Positions 40,874 to 54,147 of a stretch of DNA of 64,000 nucleotides are shown here, in pieces. Position 1 is the stretch's first letter, and every line of letters begins with the position of its first letter. The position numbers were made by a program, and so were the translations under genes. The stretch comes from Cordylochernes scorpioides (taxonomy: Eukaryota > Arthropoda > Arachnida > Pseudoscorpiones > Chernetidae). Below the pieces are notes generated by a model. It had not been told where the DNA came from. It saw nothing but the letters and a program-made list of their open reading frames with translations, and did not search any database. The stretch spans positions 3,254,981 through 3,318,980 of the forward strand of contig CP092880.1 in the NCBI GenBank assembly GCA_030710605.1. The letters run 5' to 3'.

Positions 40874-42679
40874 TGTTGGGTCACATTTCACCAAACAGAC
40901 CCAACAAAGATGTAAACATTCTTTTACATCCTATGTACATACACGCAGTGTCTCGCCGAAAGTGTTTGGTGTACAGATGGATGTCCCACGGCAATGGCCG
41001 ACGGTGGTTCAAAGACCAAGCCGGGGGGGGGGAGACGCAGCCCTGGACGTGGATACTAAGATATATCAAGGGAGGCACAGCCCTGGACGCGATGCCAAGA
41101 TCTACTGGAGGAGGATGATATCGGTCCCTGATTAAATAGTCAGAAGCCCAACGAAAACAGAAGCAGGAGTCCAACCACAACATAAGCAGAAAGCTGACAG
41201 GCAGTGGAGAAACCACCTCAACAAGAAGAAACGGACATCCAGCATGCGACTTTGTAAAACCTCCCTTTTAATTCTTGTATATATATGACCTGTGACATGA
41301 CATTTTGATAGATGGGGACCATTTTATTAATATTCTTGGGATTTCTTAAAGAAGAAATTAAAGAAGAAGGTCTCTCAGAGGGGTAGCATCCTAAATTGGA
41401 TTTAATTCCATTGATTAATTTAAATTTATCTCTCAATAAGACAGATAAATTCCGAATTTTGGTTAATATTTAGTTTAAATTGATCTTTCATAAGCCGTGT
41501 AAGAATATTTCTAATTCATAATTTCCTTAAAAATAAAAATTTAATAAAATAATGTTTTCTCTCAATAAGACAGATAAATTCTGAATTTTGGTTAATATTT
41601 ATGTTAAATTGATCTTTCATAAGCTGAGTTAGAATATTTCTAATTCATAATATTTTTAATATTATTTTTTTATTCCTTAATTTTTAACTATAATAATATT
41701 ATTTTTCTATTTAATATTTCGAGAATTTAGTATATTCAAGATTTATTATTCTGTGGGAGTTTGGGATTGAGGGCGCTGAAAAAAAAAGGGATAGGGGGCT
41801 AGAATTTTGGGGGGCTGGACCAAGGACGATTTAGTATTGACGAGACTTTCAAGAGGGGCAGATGAGATTTCTCATCGGGCGAGAAGTAGGTAGCCGAGGT
41901 GTTTAGGTAAGTTTTAATCTAGATTTTATTATAAAGATATATATAGAAACATGACGAAGGCATGATAGATATAAGGATTTTTTTTTATAAAGACGTCTTG
42001 TCATTTATGGCGAGTTCATATTGAGAGAGGGACTTATCCATGTCTTAATAGATAGATTATCTTGCCCAAGCAAGATCACCTTTGAGTGTGGTGTTATAGA
42101 TTTATATTTTTACCTAATTATGTCATGTCATAGTAAATATAATTTGTTTTATATTTTATTTTTTTTTAAATCCCTTTCTTTGTCGAATAAAAGTTGATGC
42201 GATAAATTATAATGTGTACTAATGTCTATATAAAACCACATATCACACATAAACCTTGGTGCATATGTTATAGATATTGAGTGTATTATAAGAGGTTCAT
42301 TGACTTATCATAAACGGTGAATATGTATACACCTGGATTTCTTTATAAGCTAAAGGAGATCAAGATATAAATGTCTTTACAATCGATGCTCAGTTACAAG
42401 ACACATGTTAATCCGAGTGTATACAATATTTACCGTATATGATGTAATGTAAGAGCGCATCTTACGTCCCAAAATTTTTATCTTGGAACAAACTACATAT
42501 TTTGATTATTGATATGGGTCTTTGTGTTCGTCATACAATATCGAGTGTATATCTGAGTGTAAATTTGGTTATTGTACATGTTGATGTAAGTATTTGGCGA
42601 GTGTTACATTTGTATGTCTAAGTCAAAGGATGGGATTTAGTCATCTAGATGTAAGAGGTCCTGGCTTTGAGACTCTACA
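40874..42679 (+). repeat. 5' LTR of the young LARD
   Basis: TGTTGGGTC to GAGACTCTACA. Includes a short subrepeat around CAGCCCTGGACG and a conserved AG|GTAAGT at 41905-41912. Small ORFs in it (such as 82 codons from 40870) are not supported as genes. Confidence 0.92.
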
Positions 42680-42703
42680 ATTAGCGCCACTTAACGTGGG
42701 GCC
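42680..42703 (+). other. worn primer-binding site of the young LARD
   Basis: ATTAGCGCCACTTAACGTGG then GGCC: the AGCGCC and AACGTGGGGC parts of the Lys1,2 site survive with a 2-3 base insertion between them. Confidence 0.6.
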
Positions 42704-42849
42704 GAAGTCTTCCGAAAATTCAAATTTTAATAAAATTTAAATTTGCAAGAAGTAGGCCTGCGAATCCCTGAGATTAAGAAATTAGGTATCATTGCATATT
42801 TTAATTGTAAAAAAAAAAAAAATTTACCCAAGTTTAAAATATGAAAATG

Positions 42850-44735
42850 CATGCCATATAAAAGAAATACATTAGGCTTAAATAGAAACCCACGAGCTTT
42901 TTATTTCTCAGTTTCACTCGATAAAAGAAGTGACCGTTAATTTTTTAACGATTCAATTTCACGAATCGAGAAAGGTACTTTATGCTTTAGTATAGACAAT
43001 ATTTTAAACAGTTTTATTGTTATTTTCAACATTATGTCTAGTGTACATACAATTTTTGCCTTTCATTGGTTTTTGATAAAAGCTTTATTTTTTTTAAATA
43101 CGTTACTCATGCCGCCTTTTTACAATTTATGAATTTTCACTGGATAATTGTTAATATATAAAAGAAATACGTTAGGCTCAAATAGAAACCCACGAGCTTT
43201 TTATTTCTCAGTTTCACTCGATAAAAGAAGTGACCGTTAATTTTTTAACGATTCAATTTCACGAATCGAGAAAGGTACTTTATGCTTTAGTATAGACAAT
43301 ATTTTTAACAGTTTTATTGTTATTTTCAACATTATGTCTAGTGTACATACAATTTTTGCTTATCATTGGTTTTTGATAAAAGCTTTATTTTTTTAAATAC
43401 GTTACTCATGCCGCCTTTTACAATTTATGAATTTTCACTGGATAATTGTTAATATATAAAAGAAATACGTTAGGCTTAAATAGAAACCCACGAGCTTTTT
43501 ATTTCTCAGTTTCACTCGATAAAAGAAGTGACCGTTAATTTTTTAACGATTCAATTTCACGAATCGAGAAAGGTACTTTATGCTTTAGTATAGACAATAT
43601 TTTAAACAGTTTTATTGTTATTTTCAACATTATGTCTAGTGTACATACAATTTTTGCTTATCATTGGTTTTTGATAAAAGCTTTATTTTTTTTAAATACG
43701 TTACTCATGCCGCCTTTTTACAATTTATGAATTTTCACTGGATAATTGTTAATATATAAAAGAAATACGTTAGGCTTAAATAGAAACCCACGAGCTTTTT
43801 ATTTCTCAGTTTCACTCGATAAAAGAAGTGACCGTTAATTTTTTAACGATTCAATTTCACGAATCGAGAAAGGTACTTTATGCTTTAGTATAGACAATAT
43901 TTTTAACAGTTTTATTGTTATTTTCAACATTATGTCTAGTGTACATACAATTTTTGCTTATCATTGGTTTTTGATAAAAGCTTTATTTTTTTAAATACGT
44001 TACTCATGCCGCCTTTTACAATTTATGAATTTTCACTGGATAATTGTTAATATATAAAAGAAATACGTTAGGCTTAAATAGAAACCCACGAGCTTTTTAT
44101 TTCTCAGTTTCACTCGATAAAAGAAGTGACCGTTATTTTTTTGCTTATCATTGGTTTTTGATAAAAGCTTTATTTTTTTTTTAAAAATACGTTATTCATG
44201 CCGCCTTTTTTTTTTCTTTCAATTTTATGAATTTTCGCTGGATAACTGTTAGCAATTTTCTGCTTATCATTGGTTTTTGATAAAAGCTTTATTTTTTTTA
44301 AATACGTTACTCATGCCGCCTTTTTATAATCTTATGAATTTTCACTGGATAATTGTTAGTATATAAAAGAAATACGTTAGGCTTAAATAGAAACCCACGA
44401 GCTTTTTATTTCTCAGTTTCACTCGATAAAAGAAGTGACCGTTAATTTTTAACCATTCAATTTCACGAATCGAGAAAGGTACTTTATGCTTTAGCATAGA
44501 CAATAATTTTAACAGTTTTATTGTTATTTCTAACATCATGTCTAGTGTACATACAATTTTTTGCTTATCATTGGTTTTTGATAAAAGCTTTATTTTTTTT
44601 TAAATACGTTACTCATACCGCCTTCTACAATTTTATGAATTTTCACTGGATAATTGGTAGTATATAAAAGAAATACGTTAGGCTTAAATAGGAACCCACG
44701 AGCTTTTTATTTCTCAGTTTCACAATTGTTCTAAC
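42850..44735 (+). repeat. tandem array, about 300 bp x 6
   Basis: The word AAAGAAATAC recurs at 42861, 43161, 43458, 43758, 44057, 44366 and 44667. Units 1-4 are 97-99 percent alike by eye and alternate in small T-run and A/T variants; unit 5 is rearranged and units 6-7 drift. Each unit has GAAACCCACGAGCTTTTTAT and the pair CGATTCAATTTCACGAATCG. The older LARD copy has only one such unit (about 35340-35520). Confidence 0.93.
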
Positions 44736-44739
44736 CTTT

Positions 44740-47700
44740 CAATTTCAAATCTACAGAAGCGTCTTATGTTAAAGTGTACCATTTTTTTTTAAAGTTTCGA
44801 ATATTGGCGAAATGGTTCCTTCCTTTGTATAGATAATGAAACTTAGGGACGCTAACTTAAGCCTAGAAATATTGTTTTCTCAGAAACCTGAGAATTTCCC
44901 ACGAGCTCCAAATTTAGAATCTCAAGGGATGTCTTTTGATTGACAAGTTGGAGTAGCGTCCACATCTGGAGAGAGGGGGGATGATTGACGTGAAAAACAA
45001 CAGATGTGCATGCAAGATGTTTTCGAGGGGGGAAGGACATGTGGAAAAACACATGTACAGACTTTAGCTGGAAAGTGAGAAAACAATGAGAGGACAGTCC
45101 GCTGCTAGCTCTCGACTTGAAAGGTTGGTCTTACTGTCCCCCCCCGCTTTTGCGGGTAGGTTTTTCCTGTCTTAAATATTCTATCTTCCTTTGTCTTTCA
45201 TCACTACCTTCTTTATTATAAGATAAATGGAGCTTATTTCTTTTACTACATTTTAATAATTTTTATATATTCTAATTATTCCCGTCCCACAGAATTTCCA
45301 CTCAATAAGACTAAAGATATTTTGAATTTTATTAGAACACCCTCCTAGCTATTCTTTAATTTTTATAATATTTAACGTTATCTAGATAATAGTCCAAGGC
45401 ATTTATTCCTTTTTATGCATCGACATACGATTTATTAATTTCAAAAATTTTGTATTTCTATATTTAAGGCTTCATGCCTGAAATCTTCCATCTCCGTTAG
45501 TCTCTCACCGATATTTTATTTTTATTAGTAGGTCAATACAACTTATTTCAAGGTTTAATAGATTTAATATTTAATTATTTCTTTTTTGCAAATTGTTTCC
45601 ACTTGAAAAATCTGGAGATGTTTTGAACTTTGATATTGACATAGTACACTTGGTCTTCTCTTATCTTTCCAATGTCGAGCATTATCAATGTAAACACAAA
45701 GATTGAAGATCTTTGTTTTTCTTATCTAGTTTGAAGGAAAAACGTACATTATCACGCGGTTAATCTCATATAAACTCCCAAATTGACCTTTTAATTTCTT
45801 TCAAAGTTATTCCATACTGAATTTTTTTTTTTGGTTGTTTATCTGATTCTTTATGCCATCTTAAGAATATTTAGCGTGCTAGGATAAGCGTGATTTAGGA
45901 ACCTTTCCTGTTATATCTTTTAAAGGCATAGCCTGTGAAATGTAATAGTTCAGAATAGGCCAAAGTATAGAGGTTTATATATATCCAAAATCTTTATTTA
46001 CCCTAATAATTTCGCTTGCCATTTTATTTTGTCATCTTATGATTTGTCAATTTCTTGCTAACCGAGACAATACTTACCCCGAAGTATTTCGCATTTTTTT
46101 ATGTTTGGACATAATGTTCGTCCTACTATATAATCTTATGTATTTAGTTTTATCTATTCTCGGGTCTTTAGCTTTGATTATTTAAATTTGTAATCCATTT
46201 TTTTTTATCTTACATTTTGTAAAGTGATGCAGCAGTATTTATTGACATCGTTTATGTAATTATATCTTAGCAACTTTAGATGAATCTGCATTATGTATTT
46301 ATTTTTAATCTCATTTCGCAATTGGACATGCACACTTATTGATATTTTTTAAATCAGGCATTGAATAGATATGATGTATCCAGGGACAACCTCCATATTT
46401 TATCTCAATCCCCCGGGTATGAGAAGGAGAAACGCCTTTATGGCTTTAGCAGTTTAATTTTACTAAATAACTAAATATTGTGTGTATTATTCAACATTTC
46501 GTTTAAAGCATTCATTCTCTTGACTAAGGTACAGTGTCATGCGCAGTATTTGATTTTATTCTTTTTGTCAATTTTATGTGAATATACAATTTTCTTTTAA
46601 AATCTAACCCCGATATTATAGACAAGCGTATAGCTTAGCTCGCTCCTTTAGATCGTTGAATTGCCAATTTATTCTCGATGTGCTATAATTCACGATGTTT
46701 GCGTGACGACCGAATGACGGTAAAATTTTCAAAATGGCGGTCGATGGACGCGTGTATATTTACTCTATAGAGTGGTTGTATATACACATAGGTGCCTATG
46801 GATTTGTTTAAATTTTATTAAGATTTCCAGTCATATTTCTGTGTTTAAGGCTTCACGCTTGAAATGTTCCATCCCTTCTTAATTCTTCACCATTATTTCT
46901 TTATAGGTTCAATATGACTTATAATTTGTAAACCAAGGCTTAACGATTTATTTTCAAGTAATTTATCCAACACAAAATTTTCCACTCGATAGATATGGAG
47001 GTACATTTTTTTGATTTTGCCAGATTGTGCCTTTTGTCTTCTCTTATCTATATGGTATTTAACGTTTCAATATAATGATTTAGAGCATTTATCCTCTTAT
47101 CTAATGCATATAATTCATGGACTTAATTAATTTATAAACGTTTTCAATCATTGTTTTGCTGTATTGTCTAGTGGTCTCATCCTAAAGGTTTAATAGCATG
47201 CTAGTATTTCATTCTTTTATTCGATATTATGATTGCTTATTTTAATTTTTATGTCCATATATGAACAGAATGTCCAGGTCTAAGTGTTCGCTTCGAATAT
47301 CGATCGTAAACAAGTTTAAACATACCTTCCCGAAATTCTCTTCCTTAGCCTTTATTTTGTGTAGTGATCAATTTTTCTTTTTTGGTAACAACCGTTATAG
47401 ATCCCTGGAAACGCATACTAAATAATAAAACAGTATTTTGATTATTTTGTTAACCTTATATGAATATGCATTTTCGTTTAAAACTTAACCCCGATATCTT
47501 AGGAAGGCGTATAGATTTGCTTGCTTCATTGAAACGTTGAATAGGATCATAATTTTAGATATGGCATAGTTTACTACAGATGATTACATGTCGAAATACA
47601 ATCACAGCGAAATTTCAAAATGGCGGCTAAAAAGGCGCGTCAGGCAACCGATTTTTTTTTCATGATGCCTCCAACTGCATATGATCTTAAATATCCTGTA

Positions 47701-50110
47701 TACACTCTGACAAGGGAAGGTTATCTTGAATTGACAAATGTGTAATTTTTTTTGTCTTAAGTAGAGGTTTCCAAGATTCTATTTCTGAAACATTTTTTTT
47801 GATGAGGACAAATAAAAAACCTTGATAGTATTGAATTTTACAGTAAATATTTGCCAGCAGAAGGCATGATGAGATTACATGAAATTTTAAACCAGTTATA
47901 TGCTTAGTATGTCTCTTCAGTTGTAATTTGACAGTCATAAAATAAAGAAATGGGCAGTACGCCATATCTTGATGCTGGACACTTCTGTGTCAGGAAGGTG
48001 TAGTTATTCTGTTTAATGAGAATTCCAATAATTATCGAAATTTAGCAGATTATCATTGGGGGTTTGAACAACTGTCTAGAAAAATTTTGAACAGCCCGAG
48101 TAGATAGAAGAGTCCTAGAGTTAGAGTGGAGAATTAGTAGTACAGACTGACCACTCGACGCAGATAACTCTAGGGAACAATTATTGTGTTAATCCACCGT
48201 AGACAAGAAGAACATTGATTCTCAGGATATTCGATAGGCAGAATTTTGAGAATTGATAAGGTCATGGTTAAAGTTTACACAGGCATATGGGAGTAAAGAC
48301 AGTGATTTAAACAAGATAAGAGGCAGCCTTATGTCATAAATACTTTCAGTGGAAGCAGATGCCACTGCAAATATTCAGGTCTAATAATTTCCAAATTTGA
48401 AGTCATGCATGACGGGTTAGCACGGGATTGGCGCCTGAACTGGCTTTCACTGGGATTAATCGAGCTTGCGAAAGAACTTGGAGAAGTGTGACGTGTCACG
48501 CCACTGTACTAAAATAATAATTGAGAAGATTTATGTTGAGCCAACTGAAATTAGTAAAGAATTAAGAGATTAAGGTCTTATTCTTTGAGTTTTACACTAA
48601 TTTCAATTACGCGATATGGACGGCGTTATAAGTTGGGTGGAAATGATTCGGCCGCGATGGGATGGTCTCCTGGAGGTGGTACGATCAAATACTACTTATT
48701 GAATGCCGGGCGGGATCGCATGAAGCATTAAATGACATCAAGAAATGCTTAAAGAAACACCCTAGAAGATTGGGGATCGACAAAATGACGACATGGAAAA
48801 TGCTCAACATTGTACATTGGCAGCAAAATGATATCTTGCTATTGTATGGACGACCACTCCTTCCTGAAATGTGCAGCGGATGTTAGTCCCAGAATTAGGT
48901 CCTTGAGGCGACACTTTCCTTCGCAGATGACATAAAGACGCATGACAAAACAGCACATGAGCCTTTAAACTAACTTCAATTCCTGCCATCAATTAATTTA
49001 GTTGACCAATAGCTATAGAACCACTGGAGACCTCCATACCCTGTGTGAATATTTTAGTGAGAAATGAGCGATTCAATTCTATGAGCCGTGAGATATCCTG
49101 TAAGATCGGAGTTGTACCCATTCAATTTTTTTTTTAGTAGCCAGTGCGAGATATTTCCAGAATTTTTTTTTCTGTCATATAATTCGAAAACTAGAAAACT
49201 ACACCATTTTGATACAGTTTACGTTTAGCACCCATGTGAACTCAACATGACTACTGAACGAAAATCGAAGACTAATGAGCGAGCCAACCTAAAGAGAACG
49301 AGTTTAATAGGCTTACAATCAATAGTTGAAGCAAACTATTCGCACAAATTTGTTATGTTCTCCCTCTAAATGATCTATGACATTATAGGTTTGCTTAACA
49401 AGGTAACTACCCCGCCGAGTGCATATGGAGTTATAAAGCTTAAAGGTCATAGGCTGTTGGAATAATATTACACTAGTAATAATTAATAGCTCATCCTGAT
49501 ATACAGCAGAGGCAGTGATAATAGCGCCTCTACTAGTAAGCTATCATAACTAGTTAGTTTCAATACACCCAGGAAGAGTTTATCTCCTCGAGGGGGAGAT
49601 TAAAGGGGTGGAAACGGGTTCTTTGGAATTTTCCTCGAAATTCTGCGATGGCTCCCGCCCTGAAGAGTGTCAGACTTTTGTATAGAACTGGCAGGGGAGG
49701 GATAGCCACTAGAGTAGTTCAAAATTAAGAGTGATGATAGATCGGGATCCAATTCCCGATGACGGGTTTCGAAGAGACTTCAGAGGGATGAAAGAGGTGT
49801 TGAAAGTGATAAAAAGAGTGAGAAAGCGTTGAATGTTGATGAGAGAGAGATAGAAAGATGCAGAAAGATGTTGAAAGAGAAAGTATTGAAAAAAGTTGGA
49901 TAAAGAGTTTTGTAAATAGTAGATAAAGGTTGATAGAAGAAAGTACACTTAATGTGTAAAGCGTAGCTGTCGGCCGCAATATCGCCTCGATAGAAATATT
50001 TCTTTTAAAATAATACATATTATGCACTGGGGGTTTGTGTAAGCTGATTTACCTAAGTTTCAGCAATAGTATACACTAATTAATATAGATAGGTCTTTAT
50101 TAATTACAAT
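44740..50110 (+). repeat. LARD internal sequence collinear with 35550-40600
   Basis: Long conserved non-coding domain. It contains extra degenerate repeats relative to the older copy (46800-47650 repeats motifs of 45450-46750) and two AAAATGGCGG sites, at 46730 and 47616. Small ORFs here are not collinearly conserved, apart from the relic listed separately. Confidence 0.75.
48616..48886 (+). pseudogene. short coding relic in the young LARD
   Basis: Parallel to 38872-39150. The first 29 codons read MDGVISWVEMIRPRWDGLLE and so on. A one-base insertion then shifts the frame, and the ORF from 48662 continues LIECRAGSHEALNDIKKCL and ends PLLPEMCSGC. The two copies preserve different halves. Family unknown. 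Confidence 0.4.
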
Positions 50111-50139
50111 ATTAGGTTATATATTAAATAGCAAATATG

Positions 50140-50480
50140 TCTTAGTGTTATGGTAAACTTTGAGGAGTTTGCAGTTTTCTTTTTATTTTAAACTATAACG
50201 TGTGTTCTAAACTTCCAGTTTTTTTTTTTTTTTACTAACAATTTTGTCTTAGTGTCAGGGTGAACTTTAAACAGTTTGCAGTTTTTTTTCTTATATAACG
50301 TGTGTTCTAGTGTTAAGTGTTGAAAGGAGCTTTAACACCATGTTTCAGTGTTTGTGTGTTATTTGTCTCAACATTGCATTTGTGCAGCATATTGCCTCAC
50401 AACCTTGCTATAGTGTTTGTTGTCATTTTAAAGATTTTCACAATTCGTTTTAGTGTTAATGTGTCATTTAGAGAAATTGC
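50140..50480 (+). repeat. degenerate 70-80 bp repeats in the young LARD
   Basis: Repeated GTCTTAGTGT.., AACTTTGAGGAGTTTGCAG and TTTTATTTTAAACTA words, as at 40640 and 55951. Confidence 0.6.
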
Positions 50481-50598
50481 CATAACCTCATCCTTATATA
50501 GTACACCGTTTTATTTAATGAGCTATATGAGAGATTTTAGATGTAAAATAAGAGTTACTATTTACATGAGCCAAATCGACCCAGCAGTTAGAGCAAGA

Positions 50599-50618
50599 GG
50601 GGGGGGGGGGGGGGGGGG
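50599..50618 (+). repeat. 20-base G run
   Basis: Poly-G preceded by GAGCAAGA. The same place in the older copy (near 56435) has only about six G. Possible quadruplex; length prone to sequencing error. Confidence 0.85.
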
Positions 50619-53299
50619 AATCAGATGTTTCCTCCTTTCAAGTGACGCCACTGTTTACCCCGACTGGTCGTGCCAGATAAGAGGGAATACCAGGAAACTC
50701 TGTCCTCCTGACATCGCTCCCTCAACACGAGTAAAATGTGTTAGAATGTGAGTTAAAGGCCCTAGATTGTGGTCTTAAAGAAATTTCAGTTTTTTTTTCA
50801 TTGAAGGGGCTATTCTGTATTAATAGCATGTTGTGATTTAACACCTGAGTTCAACAGTATATTTTGTTTTGAATTTTTATTGAAGGCTCTGAACAGTGGT
50901 TCAACTTAAAAAAAAACAATTAAGGGACTTAGACGCACTAGATAATTGCTGTGCTTGTAACATGTTCGCTACGGGTTGATTCGGAATATGCGCTGGGTTA
51001 AAACTAGACACCCTATAACTCCATAGGTCCAGAATACAGTCCAAAGAGAATTTATAATGAGAGTGTGTAAGGCAATTACAGTCTAAGAATTGATATGATA
51101 GAGCAACAAGTAACCTCTGTTGTTAAACTCCAGAACGAGCTGGGTACCAAAAGCCCTATAAGTCCAAAGAAAGAGTTTAGCTGAATAGCAGAGAAAGAAG
51201 AAGCGTTGGCAAAAACACTTGTAGACCTATCATATATTGGCAATGAGGTAAATACTTGAAGTTCAGTTCGCTCCATTTAAGTGCTAGTTTGATGATTCAT
51301 TTGTTTAGACACCAAGTGCCAAGATAAGAAGATTTTCAGACTGTTAGACACATAGTTAAAGTGTTAGTTTAGATTTCAGCATTGATTATTAACAATCAAA
51401 CTTTATTAATTTTGTTTAAGTATAAATAATATTTATCTATGAATAGATAATTTATATAGAGTTTGTATGAGGCATTAATTTAAGTTAATAGGGCATTAGT
51501 TCCCACTTTGTTTTAATTAGAAAACTTTATTTGATTTCACATTAGTCCTGGAATTTAGAAATTGTTAGGGTTTATTTGATAGAGATTATTGAGTGTTTTG
51601 GCGTCTATAGCAGTTTTAACCTTAGAATGAATGCCCACAGTAACTGAATTTTTTTTTGTATGAATGTGAAGTGGAATAAATGATGAGAAGGTTAAAAAAC
51701 TAGTATACTGTTAGACCAAAATTACTTTAGAGTAGTGATAGGGAATTTAATAGGTTCAATTTTCAATTTTGATTTCTTTATTTGTTAGGAACGATAGCCT
51801 CACAGGACTGTAAAAACTCTATTGTTAGGAAAGTATTCGCTCCAATTTGTTATGTCTCCCCTTTCGGGAGTATAAAAATTTTAATTTCTATTACTAGGGT
51901 AATCAAGTACTCTTTGTTATTTATATCAACTTGAATTTTAAGAGTCGTAGATAATGATCATATCTCGATTCTCAGACTGGAAGGTTGTGGGAGGTTATGA
52001 TCAGACCAGAAAACCCACAAAACTTCTCCTCATTAGAGGGAACGGAGAGGTATCAGGTGAACTTTGTGCTAGGTGGGGGGATTCAGTTGCCGACGTCGCA
52101 GACTAAGTGTAAAGCGACGAAAACCTCGGGTAACCGATCTGACATCGTAATTTACGACGCTTGAGCGTGACTGAGATGAGGGTGGTTCAGACGGGAGGTT
52201 GAGAAGGTTCGGCGCGTTGAAGCTCCTCTATAAATTGCGCAGCTTGGAACCAATCTCCTATAGACAGAAACTTCGAAACATGTGCTGGGTAAGCAATCCC
52301 TATAACTCCTTGATTTTAAGTCATAGTCTAAAGGAAGTTTCTGATGAGAGTTAACAATGAGGGAGCGTGGAAGAGACAAATTACGGTTAGACGAGGCGAT
52401 TCCGTCTACAGATTTTAGGTACCAGATAGCAAAGTGACAGATGGACTGTCCGGATTCTTTGCGTTTTATATCGCCCCAGGCTAGCAAGAGTTATTCACTT
52501 AATTAAAGACTATAGTCTGCCATACGTTTAGTTAGAACGAATTTAAGTCTAAACATCAATTAATATGTAGAATTTTTTTTACGAAAGCAACTCATTATGA
52601 GATAAGATAATTTTTTTTTATTAGTAGGGCACCAAAATGAACTTTTGAAGCAGATTGCCAGAACAGGCCAATATAGCGGTCCAGATTTGAAGAGGAATTA
52701 TTATTATTTTTTTTTGGGAAGATCGAATATAAAATTTTCGTTTTGACGGTAAAATGACCTAGAGCAATGGGTTATTTTGTTTGCAAGATTTGTTTCTCCA
52801 GAGAGGTGCTAAGAACTCAGGTGGGAGGATATATATCACAAGATATGAGTTAGACCTAGTTTCTATTCATCATAATTTATTTCAGAATTAGTTTGAGTAT
52901 TTTTATTAAAGGGATTTGTTGGTCAAAATTTATGAGTACACATTCTATGGATAAGCTAAACAATGTATAGTAGGGGTAAACTACATGTTAAAATAAAGGA
53001 CAAAGGTGGGAGAGATTTCAACCATAGGTAATGTAATTTGGAAGTAATCTGGTTGTGAGAGGCTTCCTTTTGTATTAAGAGAGGCAGGGAACACGCCAGA
53101 CAAACACTCCCAGTGACAAGTTAGTAAGGACAAGTTTTATCTTTGTTAGATATTACACGAGTTTTGAGATACTAGTGAGATAACCTGGATCCCTCAGTGC
53201 ATATCTATTCGTTTTATTATTTTTATATATCATATATCATATATTTTGTTTTTATTATTATATCCATGTATATTCGTATATGTAGAAGCACGATTCATA

Positions 53300-53375
53300 T
53301 CATAGATATGTGTGACATTTTGGTAGCAGCGTTGTTACCATCTTCGGACAAATGTACCGAATAAAGATTTTAATA
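53300..53375 (-). repeat. Penelope-like core within the LARD
   Basis: TGTGACATTTTGGTAGCAGC then GTTGTTACCATCTTCGGAC: the hammerhead-like core on the minus strand, without the outer arms. Confidence 0.5.
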
Positions 53376-53716
53376 ACAATTTATATATTCATTTGTATTC
53401 ATTATATATATATATATATATCAAACCATTTTTTTACTTATAGTAAATACCCATTTTAATATTTCTTATTTTTATCTAACATCGCGTATATCCATATTGT
53501 TCCATTTTTTTTGCATGCATCGTATTCGTGCAGCTCTAATATGTATATATTTTTTTCGTTTCTGTTTTACACTATTATTTTTAATGTCATCGATAGGAGT
53601 TGCAACTTTAGATTTTTTTCTTACTATCATTGTCATTTTGAACATGTATAGCCATTCCTTTGCTGCCATATGTATCATATAGAACTAATAAAGTTTTTTT
53701 AGATGTGTTTTAGGAA

Positions 53717-53944
53717 TTGGGCATGTCTACCATACAAACACAATTCCTTGGCGCCCATAATTATTATGTTAACCCGAATGGCATAAGAATCTGTTTTGCA
53801 CAGAACCTGTGTATAGACCACCCCATCTCCACCCACTGGGGCTGCGGTCGGGGATGTGTGGACTCGACTCACATCTGGGTCAAGACTCCCTGGAATACAG
53901 ACAGCAAAAGGGATGGGCTTAGTACATTGCCCATAGAATGGTAG
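53717..53944 (+). CDS. 75-codon Cys-rich ORF just upstream of the 3' LTR
   Basis: MGMSTIQTQFLGAHN, then a segment with CFAQNLC, HWGCGRGCVDSTH and a Trp-rich end. Balanced composition unlike the surrounding AT-rich DNA suggests real coding ancestry. Its place between the internal region and the polypurine tract is where an env-like gene would sit, but no signal peptide or membrane span is present and I do not recognise the family. Could be a relic or chance. Confidence 0.3.
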   Translation: MGMSTIQTQFLGAHNYYVNPNGIRICFAQNLCIDHPISTHWGCGRGCVDSTHIWVKTPWNTDSKRDGLSTLPIEW

Positions 53945-54132
53945 GGTAGAACTTCCTTCTGTAATCACGATGAATTAACCTGCCCCAGGTTCCATGGTCC
54001 GTCTGTTCCCCCTTTGCCGGAGTGTCAGTGATTGCATAGTGGTATCGTAAAAGAATGCATTTCTCCCAATTTCATATTTTCTCATGGAATATTTGATCAG
54101 ATATGAATTGAAATAAACTCATTCTTTCACTC

Positions 54133-54147
54133 TGGCAGGGGAGGAAT
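54133..54147 (+). other. polypurine tract of the young LARD
   Basis: GGCAGGGGAGGAAT directly before TGTTGGGTC. Confidence 0.8.

Noticed and set aside
40881-41216. 111-codon minus-strand ORF conserved in both LARD LTRs
   Set aside because: Conservation simply reflects two copies of a young LTR; the older LTR breaks the frame and no domain is visible.
42850-44735. 300-bp direct repeats considered as a CRISPR or gene cluster
   Set aside because: Contiguous tandem satellite without spacers or ORFs.
50317-50751. 144-codon ORF across the G run
   Set aside because: The frame depends on the exact length of the poly-G and is not preserved in the older copy.
52152-52487. 111-codon ORF in the LARD interior
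   Set aside because: The collinear region of the older copy (58600-58900) does not keep the frame.
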